A model generated the notes under the pieces. The model worked only from the letters and a program-made list of their open reading frames with translations. It did not search any database and was not told the DNA's origin. The position numbers and the translations under genes were made by a program. From Beijerinckia sp. 28-YEA-48 (GTDB lineage: Bacteria; Pseudomonadota; Alphaproteobacteria; Rhizobiales; Beijerinckiaceae): a stretch of DNA of 64,000 nt. The stretch's first letter is position 1, and every line of letters starts with the position of its first letter. The DNA is taken from positions 2,018,001 through 2,082,000 of the forward strand of contig NZ_FNSI01000001.1 of assembly GCF_900104955.1 (NCBI RefSeq), in the 5' to 3' direction. Positions 51,052 to 60,546 of this stretch are shown in pieces.

Positions 51052-52923
51052 ATGTTGCAGATCAACGATCTCACCTACCGTCTCGGGCCGCGGCTTTTGT
51101 TCGACGGCGCCAGCGCGTTCCTGCCGGAACGGGCGCGGATCGGCTTTGTCGGCCGCAATGGCGCCGGCAAGACGACGCTGTTCCGGCTGATCGCCGACGA
51201 GATCGCCCCCGAAAGCGGCACGATCAGCCTGCCCAGCCGGGCGCGCCTCGGCCGTGTCGAGCAGGAAGCCCCCGGCGGCCCGCAAAGCCTGATCTCCTTC
51301 GTGCTCGATGCCGACAAGGAGCGCGCCGCGCTGCTCGTGGAAGCCGAGACCGCCACCGACGCCCATCGCATCGCCGACATCCACACGCGGCTCGTCGATA
51401 TCGAGGCCCATGCGGCCCCGGCGCGGGCGGCGGAAATCCTCTCCGGCCTCGGCTTCGACCACGACGCGCAGCAGCGGCCGCTGTCGGAATTTTCCGGCGG
51501 CTGGCGCATGCGCGTGGCCTTGGCGGCCGTCCTGTTCTCGCGGCCCGACCTGTTGCTGCTCGATGAGCCGACAAACTATCTCGATCTCGAAGGCACGCTC
51601 TGGCTGGTCGATTATCTCGGCCGCTATCCAGCGACCATCATCGTCATCAGCCATGATCGCGACCTGCTCGATGCGGTGGCCGATCACATTCTGCATCTCG
51701 AGCGCGCCAAGCTCACGATCTGGCGTGGCAATTACAGCAGCTTCGAGCGGCAGCGCCGCGAACAGATGGCGATCCAGGCCAAGCACATCAAGAAGCAGGA
51801 CGACAAGCGCAAACATCTGCAATCCTTCGTCGACCGCTTCCGCGCCAAGGCCACCAAGGCGCGACAGGCCCAATCGCGCCTGAAGATGCTGGAAAAGATG
51901 GAGCCGATGTCGGCCATCGTCGATGACGACGTGCTGCCCTTCAACTTTCCCTCGCCGGAAAAGCCGCTGTCGCCGCCTATCGTCGCCATGGACAATGTCA
52001 GCGCCGGCTATGACGAACGCGTCGTGCTGTCGCGCCTGAGCCTGTCGATCTCCAACGACGATCGCATTGGCCTGCTCGGCGCCAACGGCAACGGCAAATC
52101 GACCTTCGCCAAACTGGTGGCCGGACGGCTCGACGCGATGAAGGGCGAGATCAGGCGGTCTTCACGGCTCGATGTTGGTTTCTTCGCCCAACATCAGATC
52201 GACGATCTCGATTCCACCGGCACGCCCTACTCCCACCTCGCCCAGCTGATGCCCGGCGCGACGCAGGCCCAGATCCGGGCGCGCTGCGCCCGTGCCGGCT
52301 TCTCCGGCGGCAAGGCCGATACGCGCATCACCGAACTTTCGGGTGGCGAGAAGGCGCGTCTCCTGATGGCGCTCGCCACCTTCGGTGGTCCGCATCTGAT
52401 CATCATGGACGAGCCGACCAACCATCTCGACATCGACAGCCGCGCGGCGCTGATCGAAGCGATCAACGAATACGAGGGTACGATCATTCTCGTCTCGCAT
52501 GATCGTTATCTGCTCGAAGCCTGCGCCGACCGGCTGTGGCTGGTCGACGGCGGCACCGTCAGGCCCTTCGACGGCGATATGGACGACTATGTCCGCTATG
52601 TCCTTGGCAAGGCCGGTGCGGAAACGTCGAGCCGCGAGACACCTAAGTCGGATACGCTGGCGGAAAAGCGCGAAGCGCCGCTCAGCCGCAAGGATGCGTC
52701 GCAATTGCGCAAGCGCATCGATGCGGCCGAGCAGAAGATGCGCAAGTTCGAGGATTTGTTGCAGCGGATCGATGCCCTGCTGGCCCATCCGGAAACCTTT
52801 GCCCGCGACCCGGCCAAGGCCGGCGAGCTGGCACGCCAGCGCAGCGAACTCGAAGGCGCGCTCATGGGCGCTGAAGAGGAATGGCTTGTCCTGTCGGGTG
52901 AACTTGAATCAGCGCAGGGCTGA
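51052..52923 (+). CDS. ABC-F family ATPase
   Basis: A 623-residue soluble protein with two nucleotide-binding domains in tandem and no membrane domain. Walker A motifs are GRNGAGKTT near residue 35 and GANGNGKST near residue 345; the signature motifs are LSEFSGGWRMR and ELSGGEKARL; the intervening linker is the charged helical region KQDDKRKHLQSFVDRFRAKATK. A C-terminal coiled coil of about 80 residues follows (LRKRIDAAEQKMRKFEDLL). ABC-F proteins act on the ribosome, relieving stalled states or antibiotics; resemblance is to the Uup/YheS types. A hairpin repeat precedes it. Confidence 0.93.
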   Translation: MLQINDLTYRLGPRLLFDGASAFLPERARIGFVGRNGAGKTTLFRLIADEIAPESGTISLPSRARLGRVEQEAPGGPQSLISFVLDADKERAALLVEAETATDAHRIADIHTRLVDIEAHAAPARAAEILSGLGFDHDAQQRPLSEFSGGWRMRVALAAVLFSRPDLLLLDEPTNYLDLEGTLWLVDYLGRYPATIIVISHDRDLLDAVADHILHLERAKLTIWRGNYSSFERQRREQMAIQAKHIKKQDDKRKHLQSFVDRFRAKATKARQAQSRLKMLEKMEPMSAIVDDDVLPFNFPSPEKPLSPPIVAMDNVSAGYDERVVLSRLSLSISNDDRIGLLGANGNGKSTFAKLVAGRLDAMKGEIRRSSRLDVGFFAQHQIDDLDSTGTPYSHLAQLMPGATQAQIRARCARAGFSGGKADTRITELSGGEKARLLMALATFGGPHLIIMDEPTNHLDIDSRAALIEAINEYEGTIILVSHDRYLLEACADRLWLVDGGTVRPFDGDMDDYVRYVLGKAGAETSSRETPKSDTLAEKREAPLSRKDASQLRKRIDAAEQKMRKFEDLLQRIDALLAHPETFARDPAKAGELARQRSELEGALMGAEEEWLVLSGELESAQG

Positions 52924-52931
52924 CGATTGCT

Positions 52932-54116
52932 TCAAGCCCCAGCGCGCGCTGGGCGCATGACAAAGGCCAGCACGACCGCCATCATCGCGACGGCGATGGC
53001 CGCGATCACCCATTCGGTTGTGACATAGCCGACGGCGCCGATGAGATGGGCGATCGGCCAAGGCGTCGCGTAAAGGCCGAAATAGAAGAATGAAATATTG
53101 ACCGCCTGCGGGCCTGAACGGTCCTGCGGCTCGAGTCCTTCGACCACCCAGGCGGCAACGACCGGCAGCATGATGCTGTTGCCGATGCCATAAGCCAGCG
53201 CACCTGCGATCATGACCAGCGGTCCACTCGCCAGCGCTATCAAGGCGAAGCCCAACGCGTAAGTGCCGAGGCTCGCCGCCACCAGGATCGGCAGCGCCAC
53301 AGCCGCCAGCACGCGCATGGCGGCGAAACGCATCGCCACGAGCGAGATGGATGACGGCACGAAGAAAGCCGCCAGCGCGATCGTCCGCTCATGCAGATCG
53401 GCGGCCAGATAGCTGGTCGAATAGCCATAGAGCAGGCCACCGATCATCACCGTCGCATAAGGCAATAGAAGGCGTCGCTGCAGGCCAGCGCCAAGATTGA
53501 GACCGCCGGTGTTGTTTGGCCGTTGCGCCATCCGCAGCGCATAGGTGAGCGCGATGGCCAGGGCCGAGGGCAGCGCCGCTTCCGCAAACAGGGACGCAAA
53601 GCCATAACGTTCCAACGTCCAGGCGCCGATCGGCGGCGCGATGGCGGCCAAGGGCACGACCGCCGAGAAGACCGTGATGAAATAGACAAAGCGTTTGCGG
53701 TTGATCCGGCTCTGCGAATAGACCATGGCGGCTGGCAGAAACAGGCCGACGCCGGCGCCCTGCACCAGGCGCGACAGCAGCGACAGCCAGAAGCTTTCGC
53801 GCGTGAAGGCGAAACTGCCCATGCCGATCATGGTCAGGAAGATCGCCACGCGTATGGTCGGCAACACGCCGATGCGCGCGCAGGCGGCGCTCGACAGAAG
53901 CGCGGCCAGGATCGCGGGGATCGCGAACAGGCTCAGCAGCAGACCCGCATCCGGCAGCGAATGGCCGGAGCGTTCGAAGACAATCGCCAAGAGCGACGAG
54001 TAATTGTTGGTGAAGGAGAAGAAGAAGCCAACGAGGCAGATCGCGATGAATTCTACACGGGCGCGCGCATCGATAAAGCCAGCCGCCACCGCGGCCTCGT
54101 CCTTTTGACCTCCCAC
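52932..54116 (-). CDS. Major facilitator superfamily transporter (second)
   Basis: A 394-residue membrane protein with 12 predicted helices in two halves, starting after a short hydrophilic N-terminus (MGGQKDEAAVAAGFI). The first-loop motif A region is diverged (AACARIGVLPTIRVA), and the second half has GNSIMLPVVAAWVVEGLEPQDR. The substrate is not known, and no regulator or enzyme gene is attached to it. It is convergent with the ABC-F gene, 8 bp apart, and lies downstream of holC on the same strand after 123 bp. Confidence 0.86.
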   Translation of the reverse strand: MGGQKDEAAVAAGFIDARARVEFIAICLVGFFFSFTNNYSSLLAIVFERSGHSLPDAGLLLSLFAIPAILAALLSSAACARIGVLPTIRVAIFLTMIGMGSFAFTRESFWLSLLSRLVQGAGVGLFLPAAMVYSQSRINRKRFVYFITVFSAVVPLAAIAPPIGAWTLERYGFASLFAEAALPSALAIALTYALRMAQRPNNTGGLNLGAGLQRRLLLPYATVMIGGLLYGYSTSYLAADLHERTIALAAFFVPSSISLVAMRFAAMRVLAAVALPILVAASLGTYALGFALIALASGPLVMIAGALAYGIGNSIMLPVVAAWVVEGLEPQDRSGPQAVNISFFYFGLYATPWPIAHLIGAVGYVTTEWVIAAIAVAMMAVVLAFVMRPARAGA

Positions 54117-54239
54117 TCTGCTTCGCTCCGCTTACGTCTGGAGTTCAGTTCCGATCGAATCAGAAACGAACTCTCGCTTTTCTGTTTTGACGCATTTTCT
54201 TCAGCGAACCGCCATCGCGATTCGCCGCAAATGCTTTCG

Positions 54240-54698
54240 TTAGGCCTTCTTATCCCAGCCGCCGGTATCGGTCTGCTGCCAATAGGAAATCGCCAGGCCT
54301 GCATCCTTCAGCCGCTTCCAATTGGCGCGCGCCGCCGTCAATTGCTCGTCGTCGTTACCGTCGAACAGGATCAGCACGCGCTCATACGTGCTGTCGGCAC
54401 CGATCGCCGAAACATCGGCGCCGTCTACCATGAAGCGCGCCTGGGCGCCGTTGGGATTGCTGGCCTCGGTGGTGAGGAACACCGGCATCATCTCGACGTC
54501 GCCATCGCGCGCCGTGCCATGGGCGAGAAAGCTCGCGTCCGAATAAGTCCACAAAAGATCGTCGAGGGCGCCAATCCGCTCTTCGCTGCCCGTTTGCACC
54601 ACGGCCCGCCAACCCCGCTGCAAGGTCTTTTCCAGCAATGCCGGCAAGACCCGCTCCAGCGGCTGGCGGGTGAGATGGTAGAACCAGACCTCGGTCAT
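54240..54698 (-). CDS. holC: DNA polymerase III chi subunit
   Basis: A 152-residue protein of the HolC family, part of the clamp-loader assembly that links polymerase III to SSB. MTEVWFYHLTRQPLERVLPALLEK is the family N-terminus, and VLILFDGNDDEQLTAARANWK near residue 110 is characteristic. The chosen ATG at 54698 matches it; the upstream frame is not coding. It follows a secreted-protein gene and pepA on the same strand. The adjacency of pepA and holC is widespread in proteobacteria. Confidence 0.93.
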   Translation of the reverse strand: MTEVWFYHLTRQPLERVLPALLEKTLQRGWRAVVQTGSEERIGALDDLLWTYSDASFLAHGTARDGDVEMMPVFLTTEASNPNGAQARFMVDGADVSAIGADSTYERVLILFDGNDDEQLTAARANWKRLKDAGLAISYWQQTDTGGWDKKA

Positions 54699-54706
54699 GG
54701 CGATGA

Positions 54707-55258
54707 CTAGTCGTACGCGAGAACGATGAAGGTGCGATCCGTCTTCGTCCACATCGCAGCCAGATCCCCTGCCGCTCCGGCGTGCCGCTCGACCCTGCCG
54801 GAGATGGCGACATCGCCCCGCTCCTCGGAGGCGCGCAGATAGTCCGCCGCCTCGCTACTCATGCCGATGATGTTCTGCGTGGCGCGATTGCGGTTCCATT
54901 TCAGCCCGGCAATCGCGCCCGCCAGCTGAACGCGGAAGAAAGCGTCGCGGCCGGCCGGATTCGACGGCATCTGCAACTGCGCTTCGAAACGCACGAAGCG
55001 CGTCCCGTCGCAGGTCAACCGACCTTCCACCGGCGATGATGTGGAGAGCTCGCGGGTGTCGCCGCGCGTGCCGCGCGAGATCACCACCGAGCGGCCGAAC
55101 TGCGGCGCCAGTTCCGGCACCGCATGCACGAACGCATCCTGAAATTCAGCACAGGTCAGCGCAGCGGCGGAAGCCGGCGCGACGGCGGCGAGGCTCGTTG
55201 TGAGACTTGCCGCCAACATCGCTAGACCAGCAAACTGCACTCTCATCGTCCCAGACAT
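54707..55258 (-). CDS. Secreted protein of unknown function between pepA and holC
   Basis: A 183-residue protein with an export signal (hydrophobic FAGLAMLAASLTTSLAAVAP, cleavage near ASAA) and a mature part with two cysteines (LTCAEFQDAF and LTCDGTRF) about 50 residues apart that could form a disulfide. GAGG lies 8 bases before the ATG at 55258; a second ATG at 55246 would also keep the signal. The gene starts 4 bp after the pepA stop and ends 8 bp before holC, so the three form an operon. No family was recognised. Confidence 0.75.
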   Translation of the reverse strand: MSGTMRVQFAGLAMLAASLTTSLAAVAPASAAALTCAEFQDAFVHAVPELAPQFGRSVVISRGTRGDTRELSTSSPVEGRLTCDGTRFVRFEAQLQMPSNPAGRDAFFRVQLAGAIAGLKWNRNRATQNIIGMSSEAADYLRASEERGDVAISGRVERHAGAAGDLAAMWTKTDRTFIVLAYD

Positions 55259-55262
55259 GATG

Positions 55263-56840
55263 TCATGCCTCGTAATGACTGGCGACGAGATGATTGAGCA
55301 GGCGCACGCCCCAGCCCGATCCCCAGCTCTGGTTGATGTCATTGGCCGGCGAAGCCATGCCGGTTCCCGCTATATCAAGATGCGCCCATGGCACTTTGTT
55401 GACAAAGCGCTGCAGAAACTGCGCCGCCGTGATAGAACCGGCGTAACGGCCGCCGACATTCTTCATATCGGCGAATTTCGAATCGATCAGCTTGTCATAG
55501 GCCGGGCCAATCGGCATGCGCCAGACGCGCTCGCCGGTCTCGGTGCCGGAGGCCGTAAGGCGCGTGCTCAACTCATCGTTGTTGCTGAACAGGCCGGCAT
55601 ATTCGCTGCCGAGCGCCACCAGGATGGCGCCCGTCAGGGTCGCCAGATTGACCATGAACTGCGGCTTGTACTTGTCCTGGATGTACCAGAGCACATCAGC
55701 CAGCACGAGGCGGCCTTCTGCGTCGGTGTTGATGACCTCGATCGTCTGGCCCGACATCGAGGTAACGATGTCGCCGGGGCGCTGAGCGTTGCCATCGGGC
55801 ATGTTCTCGACCAGGCCAATGGCGCCGATGGCGTTGACCTTCGCCTTGCGGGCGGCCAGCGCATGCATCAGACCGACGACGCAGGCCGCACCCGCCATGT
55901 CGCCCTTCATATCTTCCATGCCGCCGGCCGGCTTGATGGAAATACCGCCGGTGTCGAAGGTCACGCCCTTGCCGATGAAAGCGACGGGCTTGCTCTTGGC
56001 GTTGCGCGCGCCGTTCCAGCGCATCACCACCATGCGGCTCTCGCGCACCGAGCCCTGGCCGACGCCGAGCAGCGCGCCCATGCCGAGCTTCTTCATCTGC
56101 TTGATATCGAGCACTTCGACCTGAACGCCGAGTTTCTTCAACTGCTGGGCGCGACGGGCGAACTCCTCCGGATAGAGAATGTTGGCCGGCTCATTGACGA
56201 GCGTGCGCGCGATATAGGTGCCATCGGCGATGGCGTCGCGGGCGACGGCCTCACGCTTGGCATCGGCCACGCTGGCGACGGCGACGCTGATCGACAGGTC
56301 TTCGTCCTTGGCGCCGTTGTCATTCTTCTTGGTCTTGTAGGTGTCGAACTTATAGGCGCGAAGGCGCAGGCCGAGCACGAAGTCGGCCGCCGCCGCGCCA
56401 TCGGCGCCATTCGGCGGATCGAGCAGGATTTTCACCGCGCCCTTGCCGAGCTTGCCCATGGTGAAACCACCGAGGGTGACGAAGTCGAGCTTCTGCGTCT
56501 CTTCGGTGTCGGATTTCGCAGGATCGGATTTCGCTGGCGCGGTACCGATCACGAGCAGCCGCTCGGCATCGACGCCCTCGGGCGCCAGAATCTCCACGGA
56601 AGATCCCTTACGTCCGGAAAAGCCGGCGGTCTTGGCCGCGCGTTTCACCAGCTCGCCGGCCGGACCCAGCAGTTTCGCCGTGATGGCCGCCAACGCCACC
56701 TCGTCGCCAGCGAAGACGACCAGGCTATGGGCGCTGGCGCGGCCCTTGGCCGCCTGGCTCTTGGCTCCCTGACTCTTGGCCGCTTTCTTGGCGGTGGCGG
56801 GCGAGAGGGGCGCAAATTCGATGGTCACATTCCGCGGCAT
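55263..56840 (-). CDS. pepA: Leucyl aminopeptidase
   Basis: A 525-residue M17 aminopeptidase with two metal ions. The catalytic segment is intact: [31 protein letters not shown], and the signature [14 protein letters not shown] near residue 380. The N-terminal 40 residues carry an Ala/Lys/Ser repeat ([14 protein letters not shown]) that is longer than usual. GAGGATTTC precedes the ATG at 56840. E. coli PepA also binds DNA for recombination and repression; the DNA-binding role cannot be judged here. A GTTGCAA-N11-TTGCAAC inverted repeat lies 67 bp upstream. Confidence 0.95.
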   Translation of the reverse strand: MPRNVTIEFAPLSPATAKKAAKSQGAKSQAAKGRASAHSLVVFAGDEVALAAITAKLLGPAGELVKRAAKTAGFSGRKGSSVEILAPEGVDAERLLVIGTAPAKSDPAKSDTEETQKLDFVTLGGFTMGKLGKGAVKILLDPPNGADGAAAADFVLGLRLRAYKFDTYKTKKNDNGAKDEDLSISVAVASVADAKREAVARDAIADGTYIARTLVNEPANILYPEEFARRAQQLKKLGVQVEVLDIKQMKKLGMGALLGVGQGSVRESRMVVMRWNGARNAKSKPVAFIGKGVTFDTGGISIKPAGGMEDMKGDMAGAACVVGLMHALAARKAKVNAIGAIGLVENMPDGNAQRPGDIVTSMSGQTIEVINTDAEGRLVLADVLWYIQDKYKPQFMVNLATLTGAILVALGSEYAGLFSNNDELSTRLTASGTETGERVWRMPIGPAYDKLIDSKFADMKNVGGRYAGSITAAQFLQRFVNKVPWAHLDIAGTGMASPANDINQSWGSGWGVRLLNHLVASHYEA

Positions 56841-56906
56841 GAAATCCTCGCGTTTCGTCGCGCTGGGCGTGTCGCACTGAGTGTGCCGCTTTTGAGCGCA
56901 ATTTTG

Positions 56907-56931
56907 GTTGCAAGCAATATATGTTTGCAAC
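56907..56931. promoter_or_regulatory. GTTGCAA-N11-TTGCAAC inverted repeat upstream of pepA
   Basis: GTTGCAA at 56907-56913 and TTGCAAC at 56925-56931 are perfect inverted arms around an AT-rich 11-bp spacer. It lies 67 bp upstream of pepA and 183 bp from the dehalogenase-like gene in the other direction, so it could control either. Confidence 0.45.
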
Positions 56932-57113
56932 ATGGGCTTGCGAGCGGCACGACGCAACCGGCATCGTTGGGTCCCTCTAGCCCAGTCGCGGCGGGAAGAA
57001 AAACGCCAGCGGCGCGATAGCGACAGCTTTCGCGCCAGGAGCTAGAACGGAAGCTCTGATTAGTCGCAGGTGTGGCCCGCAGGCCACGCCGTTTCCAGAA
57101 CGAGGGTGCGAAC

Positions 57114-58013
57114 GTGTTGAAAGAGGGCGAGGTCGCCGACGATTTCTTCCCAGGGTTTCGTTTATTCGACACCGAGACATCGGGGGCGACCATCCACGGG
57201 CGCATCGGCGGCTCCGGCCCGCCCCTGCTGCTGCTGCACGGCTATCCGCAAACCCACGTCATGTGGCACAAGGTGGCGCCGATCCTGGCGCAGCGCTTCA
57301 CCGTGGTGGTCGCGGATCTGCGCGGCTATGGCGACAGCTCCAAGCCGGAAAGTGCTGAAGATCACGGGCCCTACACCAAGCGCGCCATGGCCCGGGACAT
57401 GGCGGAGGTGATGACCTCGCTCGGCTTCGACAGCTTCATGGTCGCCGGCCATGATCGCGGCGGCCGGGTGGCGCACCGGCTGGCGCTCGACCATGCAACC
57501 CGGGTCAAGAAAATCGCCGTCCTCGACATCGCCCCGACCCGGGAAATGTATGCCGGGACGACCGACACCTTCGCACGCGGCTATTGGCACTGGTTTTTCC
57601 TGATCCAGCCGGCGCCGTTCCCTGAGAATCTGATCGGCGCCGACCCGGACGGCTATTTCCTGCGCCGTCGCAGCGCCCAGCCGGCGTCCAACCCGTTCGA
57701 TCCCGCCGCGCTGGCCGAATACCTGCGCTGTTTCCGTAATCCACAGACAATTCACGCGTCCTGCGAGGACTATCGCGCCGCCGCCACCACCGACATCGCC
57801 CATGACAATGCGGATGGCGGCAAGCTGGTGGAAGCTCCACTTCTGGTGATCTGGGCCAAACAGGGCGTCATGGAGAGCTGTTTCGACACCTTGGCCCTGT
57901 GGCGGCAGCGGGCCCGACATGTGGAGGGCTATGCCCTGCCCGGCGGCCATTATCTCGCCGAACAATTGCCCAAGGAAACGGCCGAGGGGCTGATGCGATT
58001 CTTTGCGGCCTAG
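57114..58013 (+). CDS. Haloacetate (fluoroacetate) dehalogenase-like alpha/beta hydrolase
   Basis: A 299-residue alpha/beta hydrolase. Residues equivalent to the Rhodopseudomonas fluoroacetate dehalogenase (D110, R111, R114, D134, H155, W156, H280) are found at Asp114, Arg115, Arg118, Asp138, His159, Trp160 and His279, with a constant +4 offset for the first six. They provide the nucleophile, the carboxylate-binding arginines, the fluoride-binding His/Trp pair and the base. GHDRGGRVAH, DLRGYGDSSKP and YWHWFFLIQPAPFPENL are visible. The GTG at 57114 follows GAGGG by seven bases. It is monocistronic. The true substrate is untested; haloacetates are the best guess. Confidence 0.85.
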   Translation: MLKEGEVADDFFPGFRLFDTETSGATIHGRIGGSGPPLLLLHGYPQTHVMWHKVAPILAQRFTVVVADLRGYGDSSKPESAEDHGPYTKRAMARDMAEVMTSLGFDSFMVAGHDRGGRVAHRLALDHATRVKKIAVLDIAPTREMYAGTTDTFARGYWHWFFLIQPAPFPENLIGADPDGYFLRRRSAQPASNPFDPAALAEYLRCFRNPQTIHASCEDYRAAATTDIAHDNADGGKLVEAPLLVIWAKQGVMESCFDTLALWRQRARHVEGYALPGGHYLAEQLPKETAEGLMRFFAA

Positions 58014-58315
58014 CGCCGCGCCTCACTGCCGCCGCAGACCGGTTATAGTGGGCGAAGGTGCCGGCCCAGTTGAAGTTCAGAACCGAACGATTTAGGCCTG
58101 CGCTCCCTGAAACAAATCGCGTTTCGCTGGAAACGTGATTTGCTCCGGGTCTTTGTTTGGATGCGTCTTTGCAGGTGATGATTTCATCGATCGGCAAAAC
58201 GCTGTAGATCGGGATGCGGAAAAGTGGATGCCGGTTTTTCGCGAAAATCCCGCGAAGCAAAGGATCGAGGGCAGAAAGGCGTTTCGAGCAAAACGCGCTT
58301 GGCTCTAGGGGCGGC
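58014..58315. repeat. 302-bp gap with palindromic repeat copy B
   Basis: AAATCGCGTTTC at 58114-58125 and GAAACGTGATTT at 58130-58141 form a hairpin with one G-T pair and loop GCTG. The tail TGCTCCGGGTCTTTGTTTG and TGATGCG-like sequence follow, as in the copies at 40047 and 42098. Further on there is a palindrome TTTTCGCGAAAA at 58236-58247 and a GCGTTT...AAACGC pair near 58290, a second, related repeat segment. No gene is supported in this gap; the lptF promoter must lie in or beside it. Confidence 0.7.
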
Positions 58316-59464
58316 ATGAACATCGTCGAACGCTATATCCTGCGCAATTGCGCGCTCGCTTTCGTGGCCTGCCTGGGCCTGCTGACGCTTGTCGTGTGGA
58401 TTTCCCAGGCCCTGCGCGAAGTCGATCTGGTGGCCTCCAAGGGGCAGACCCTGGCGGTGTTCTTCCTCATCACCGGCCTGACCATCCCGTCCCTAATCGC
58501 CATTATCGCGCCGCTGGCGCTGTTCGGGGCGGTTCTCTACACGCTGAACAAGCTGAACGCCGACAGCGAACTGATCGTCATGAGCGCTTCCGGCCTGTCG
58601 CAATGGCGCCTGCTGCGGCCCTTCGCCGTCGTCTCCCTGGTGGTTCTGCTGCTGGTCGGCACCATGTCGGTCTGGGCGATGCCCGCCAGTTTCCGCGACA
58701 TTCGCGATATCCTCAGCAAGGTGCGCGCCGACTTCGTCACCTTTCTGGTGCGCGAAGGCCAGTTCGTGCCCCTCACCAACGGCATCGTTTTCCACTATCG
58801 GGAACGGGGCCCAGGCGGCACGCTGCTCGGCATTTTCATCCAGGACCGTAGCGATCCGGAGATCGTCAACACCTATATCGCCGAGAGCGGCGGCACCGTC
58901 GAAGTCGACGGCCGCAATTTCCTGACCCTCAATAAGGCCTTCGTGCAGCGCCAGACGAGCAAGGACAGCGAGCCGGCGCTCGTCTCGTTCGAAAGCTATG
59001 CCCTTGATCTGGCTCAATTCAGCGCCAAGGACGATGGCGTCATCCTGAAGCCGCGCGAACGCTCGACCTGGGACCTCCTGACTTTCGACGTGAGCAAGGC
59101 CGACGTCTACACCCAGACCTTCTACGGCCGATACCGGGCCGAATTGCATGACCGCTTCGCGGGGCCGCTCTATGTCCTGAGTTTCGCCATGATCGCCTTC
59201 CTGGCGCTCGGCCAGGCGCGCACGACCCGGCAAGGGCGCGGCACGGCCATCGCCGCCGCGGTCGTCGCTGTTTTGGCGATCCGCCTGGCAGGTTTCGGGG
59301 CCTCGGCCCTGTATCAGCGCTCGGCCTGGGCCATCGTGCTCGTCTATGGCATCCCGCTCGGCGCCTTCGTCATCGCCACCTGGCTGATGATGCGCCAGAC
59401 CGGCGCCCGCGTCGGCGGCCCCAAACTGATCCGCCAAGCTGGCCTCCGGGGCTATGCGCGATGA
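58316..59464 (+). CDS. lptF: LPS export permease LptF
   Basis: A 382-residue inner-membrane permease of the LptB2FG complex that extracts LPS and passes it to LptC/A. MNIVERYILRNCALAFVACL starts the first helix; six helices flank a beta-jellyroll periplasmic domain (VTFLVREGQFVPLTNGIVFHYRERGPGG). The ATG at 58316 follows AGGGGCGGC. lptG overlaps its stop by 4 bases, and lptD and surA follow, forming the outer-membrane biogenesis operon. Confidence 0.95.
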   Translation: MNIVERYILRNCALAFVACLGLLTLVVWISQALREVDLVASKGQTLAVFFLITGLTIPSLIAIIAPLALFGAVLYTLNKLNADSELIVMSASGLSQWRLLRPFAVVSLVVLLLVGTMSVWAMPASFRDIRDILSKVRADFVTFLVREGQFVPLTNGIVFHYRERGPGGTLLGIFIQDRSDPEIVNTYIAESGGTVEVDGRNFLTLNKAFVQRQTSKDSEPALVSFESYALDLAQFSAKDDGVILKPRERSTWDLLTFDVSKADVYTQTFYGRYRAELHDRFAGPLYVLSFAMIAFLALGQARTTRQGRGTAIAAAVVAVLAIRLAGFGASALYQRSAWAIVLVYGIPLGAFVIATWLMMRQTGARVGGPKLIRQAGLRGYAR

Positions 59465-60546
59465 TCCTGTTTTCGACGTTAGGGCTCTATCTGTCGCGGC
59501 GGTTCATCAAGACCATCGCCTTGGTTTTTCTTGCTCTTTTCGTCATCATCTACATCGCTGACTTCGTTGAGATGATGCGTCGCGGCAGCGACGCGCCGGG
59601 CGTCTCCTCGACCTTTCTGGCCTTCCTGACCCTGCTGCGGGTGCCGACCATCGCCGAGCAGATCCTGCCCTTCGCGGTGCTCGGCGGCACGATGATCGCC
59701 TTCGTCGCCCTCTCGCGACGGCTCGAACTGGTCATCATCCGGGCCGCCGGCGTATCGGTCTGGCAATTCCTGGCCCCGCCGACCCTGATCGTCTTCGCCC
59801 TCGGCATCCTGTCGGTCACGCTCTACAACCCGCTGGCCGCCGACTTGAAACAGCGCGCCGACGCCATCGAAACCCGGATTTTCGGCAAGACCGCCCAGGG
59901 TTCCGAGACAAGCCTGTGGATCCGCCAACGCAGCATCGACGGTCAGTCGATCATCCGCGCCGAGCGCTCCAGCGATGGCGGCCGGACACTGGGCGGCGTT
60001 TCGGCCTTCGTCTATGAGCCCGACGGCAGTTTCATGGAGCGGGTCGAGGCCGCCAACGCCACCCTGCTCCCCGGCTTCTGGACCATGACCGACGCACGGA
60101 TCACGGCGCCGGGCGAGGAGCCGCAGACGGTCGGCACCTATATCCTGGCAACGAATCTGTCCGCCGAACAGGTGACCCAATCCTTCGTCGCGCCCGCCGC
60201 CGTCCCGTTCTGGGATCTGGCCGACGTCAGCGCCCGAACCGAAGCCGCGGGTCTCGACGCCAGCGGCTATCGACTACATTTTCAGTCGCTGTTGGCACGC
60301 CCTCTGCTGCTCGTCGCGATGGTTTTTATAGCGGCTTCCTTTTCCTTAAGATTTTTCAGGTTTGGTGGTGTTTCCCGAATGGTTTCAGGTGGCGTCGTCT
60401 CAGGCTTCGTGCTTTATGTGGCGACAAAACTAGCAACAGATTTGGGTGGTGCGGGCGTTCTCAGTGCGCCTGTTGCTGCCTGGTTGCCAGCGGTAGTCGG
60501 GAGCATGTTGGGTATACTTGTACTTTTGTACCAGGAGGATGGTTAA
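59461..60546 (+). CDS. lptG: LPS export permease LptG
   Basis: The 361-residue partner of LptF. It has the same six-helix plus jellyroll architecture, with TLGLYLSRRFIKTIALVFLA at the N-terminus, the conserved VLGGTMIAFVALSRRLELVIIRAAGVS coupling region and a C-terminal helix ending VAAWLPAVVGSMLGILVLLYQ. Its start overlaps lptF (ATGA) and its stop overlaps the lptD start by one base (TAATG), so the three are translationally coupled. It lies entirely within the window. Confidence 0.95.
   Translation: MILFSTLGLYLSRRFIKTIALVFLALFVIIYIADFVEMMRRGSDAPGVSSTFLAFLTLLRVPTIAEQILPFAVLGGTMIAFVALSRRLELVIIRAAGVSVWQFLAPPTLIVFALGILSVTLYNPLAADLKQRADAIETRIFGKTAQGSETSLWIRQRSIDGQSIIRAERSSDGGRTLGGVSAFVYEPDGSFMERVEAANATLLPGFWTMTDARITAPGEEPQTVGTYILATNLSAEQVTQSFVAPAAVPFWDLADVSARTEAAGLDASGYRLHFQSLLARPLLLVAMVFIAASFSLRFFRFGGVSRMVSGGVVSGFVLYVATKLATDLGGAGVLSAPVAAWLPAVVGSMLGILVLLYQEDG

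Noticed and set aside
55200..57020. Plus-strand open frame opposite pepA (606 codons)
   Set aside because: Antisense to PepA with its NTDAEGR signature; low-complexity product rich in Gly, Ala, His and Arg.
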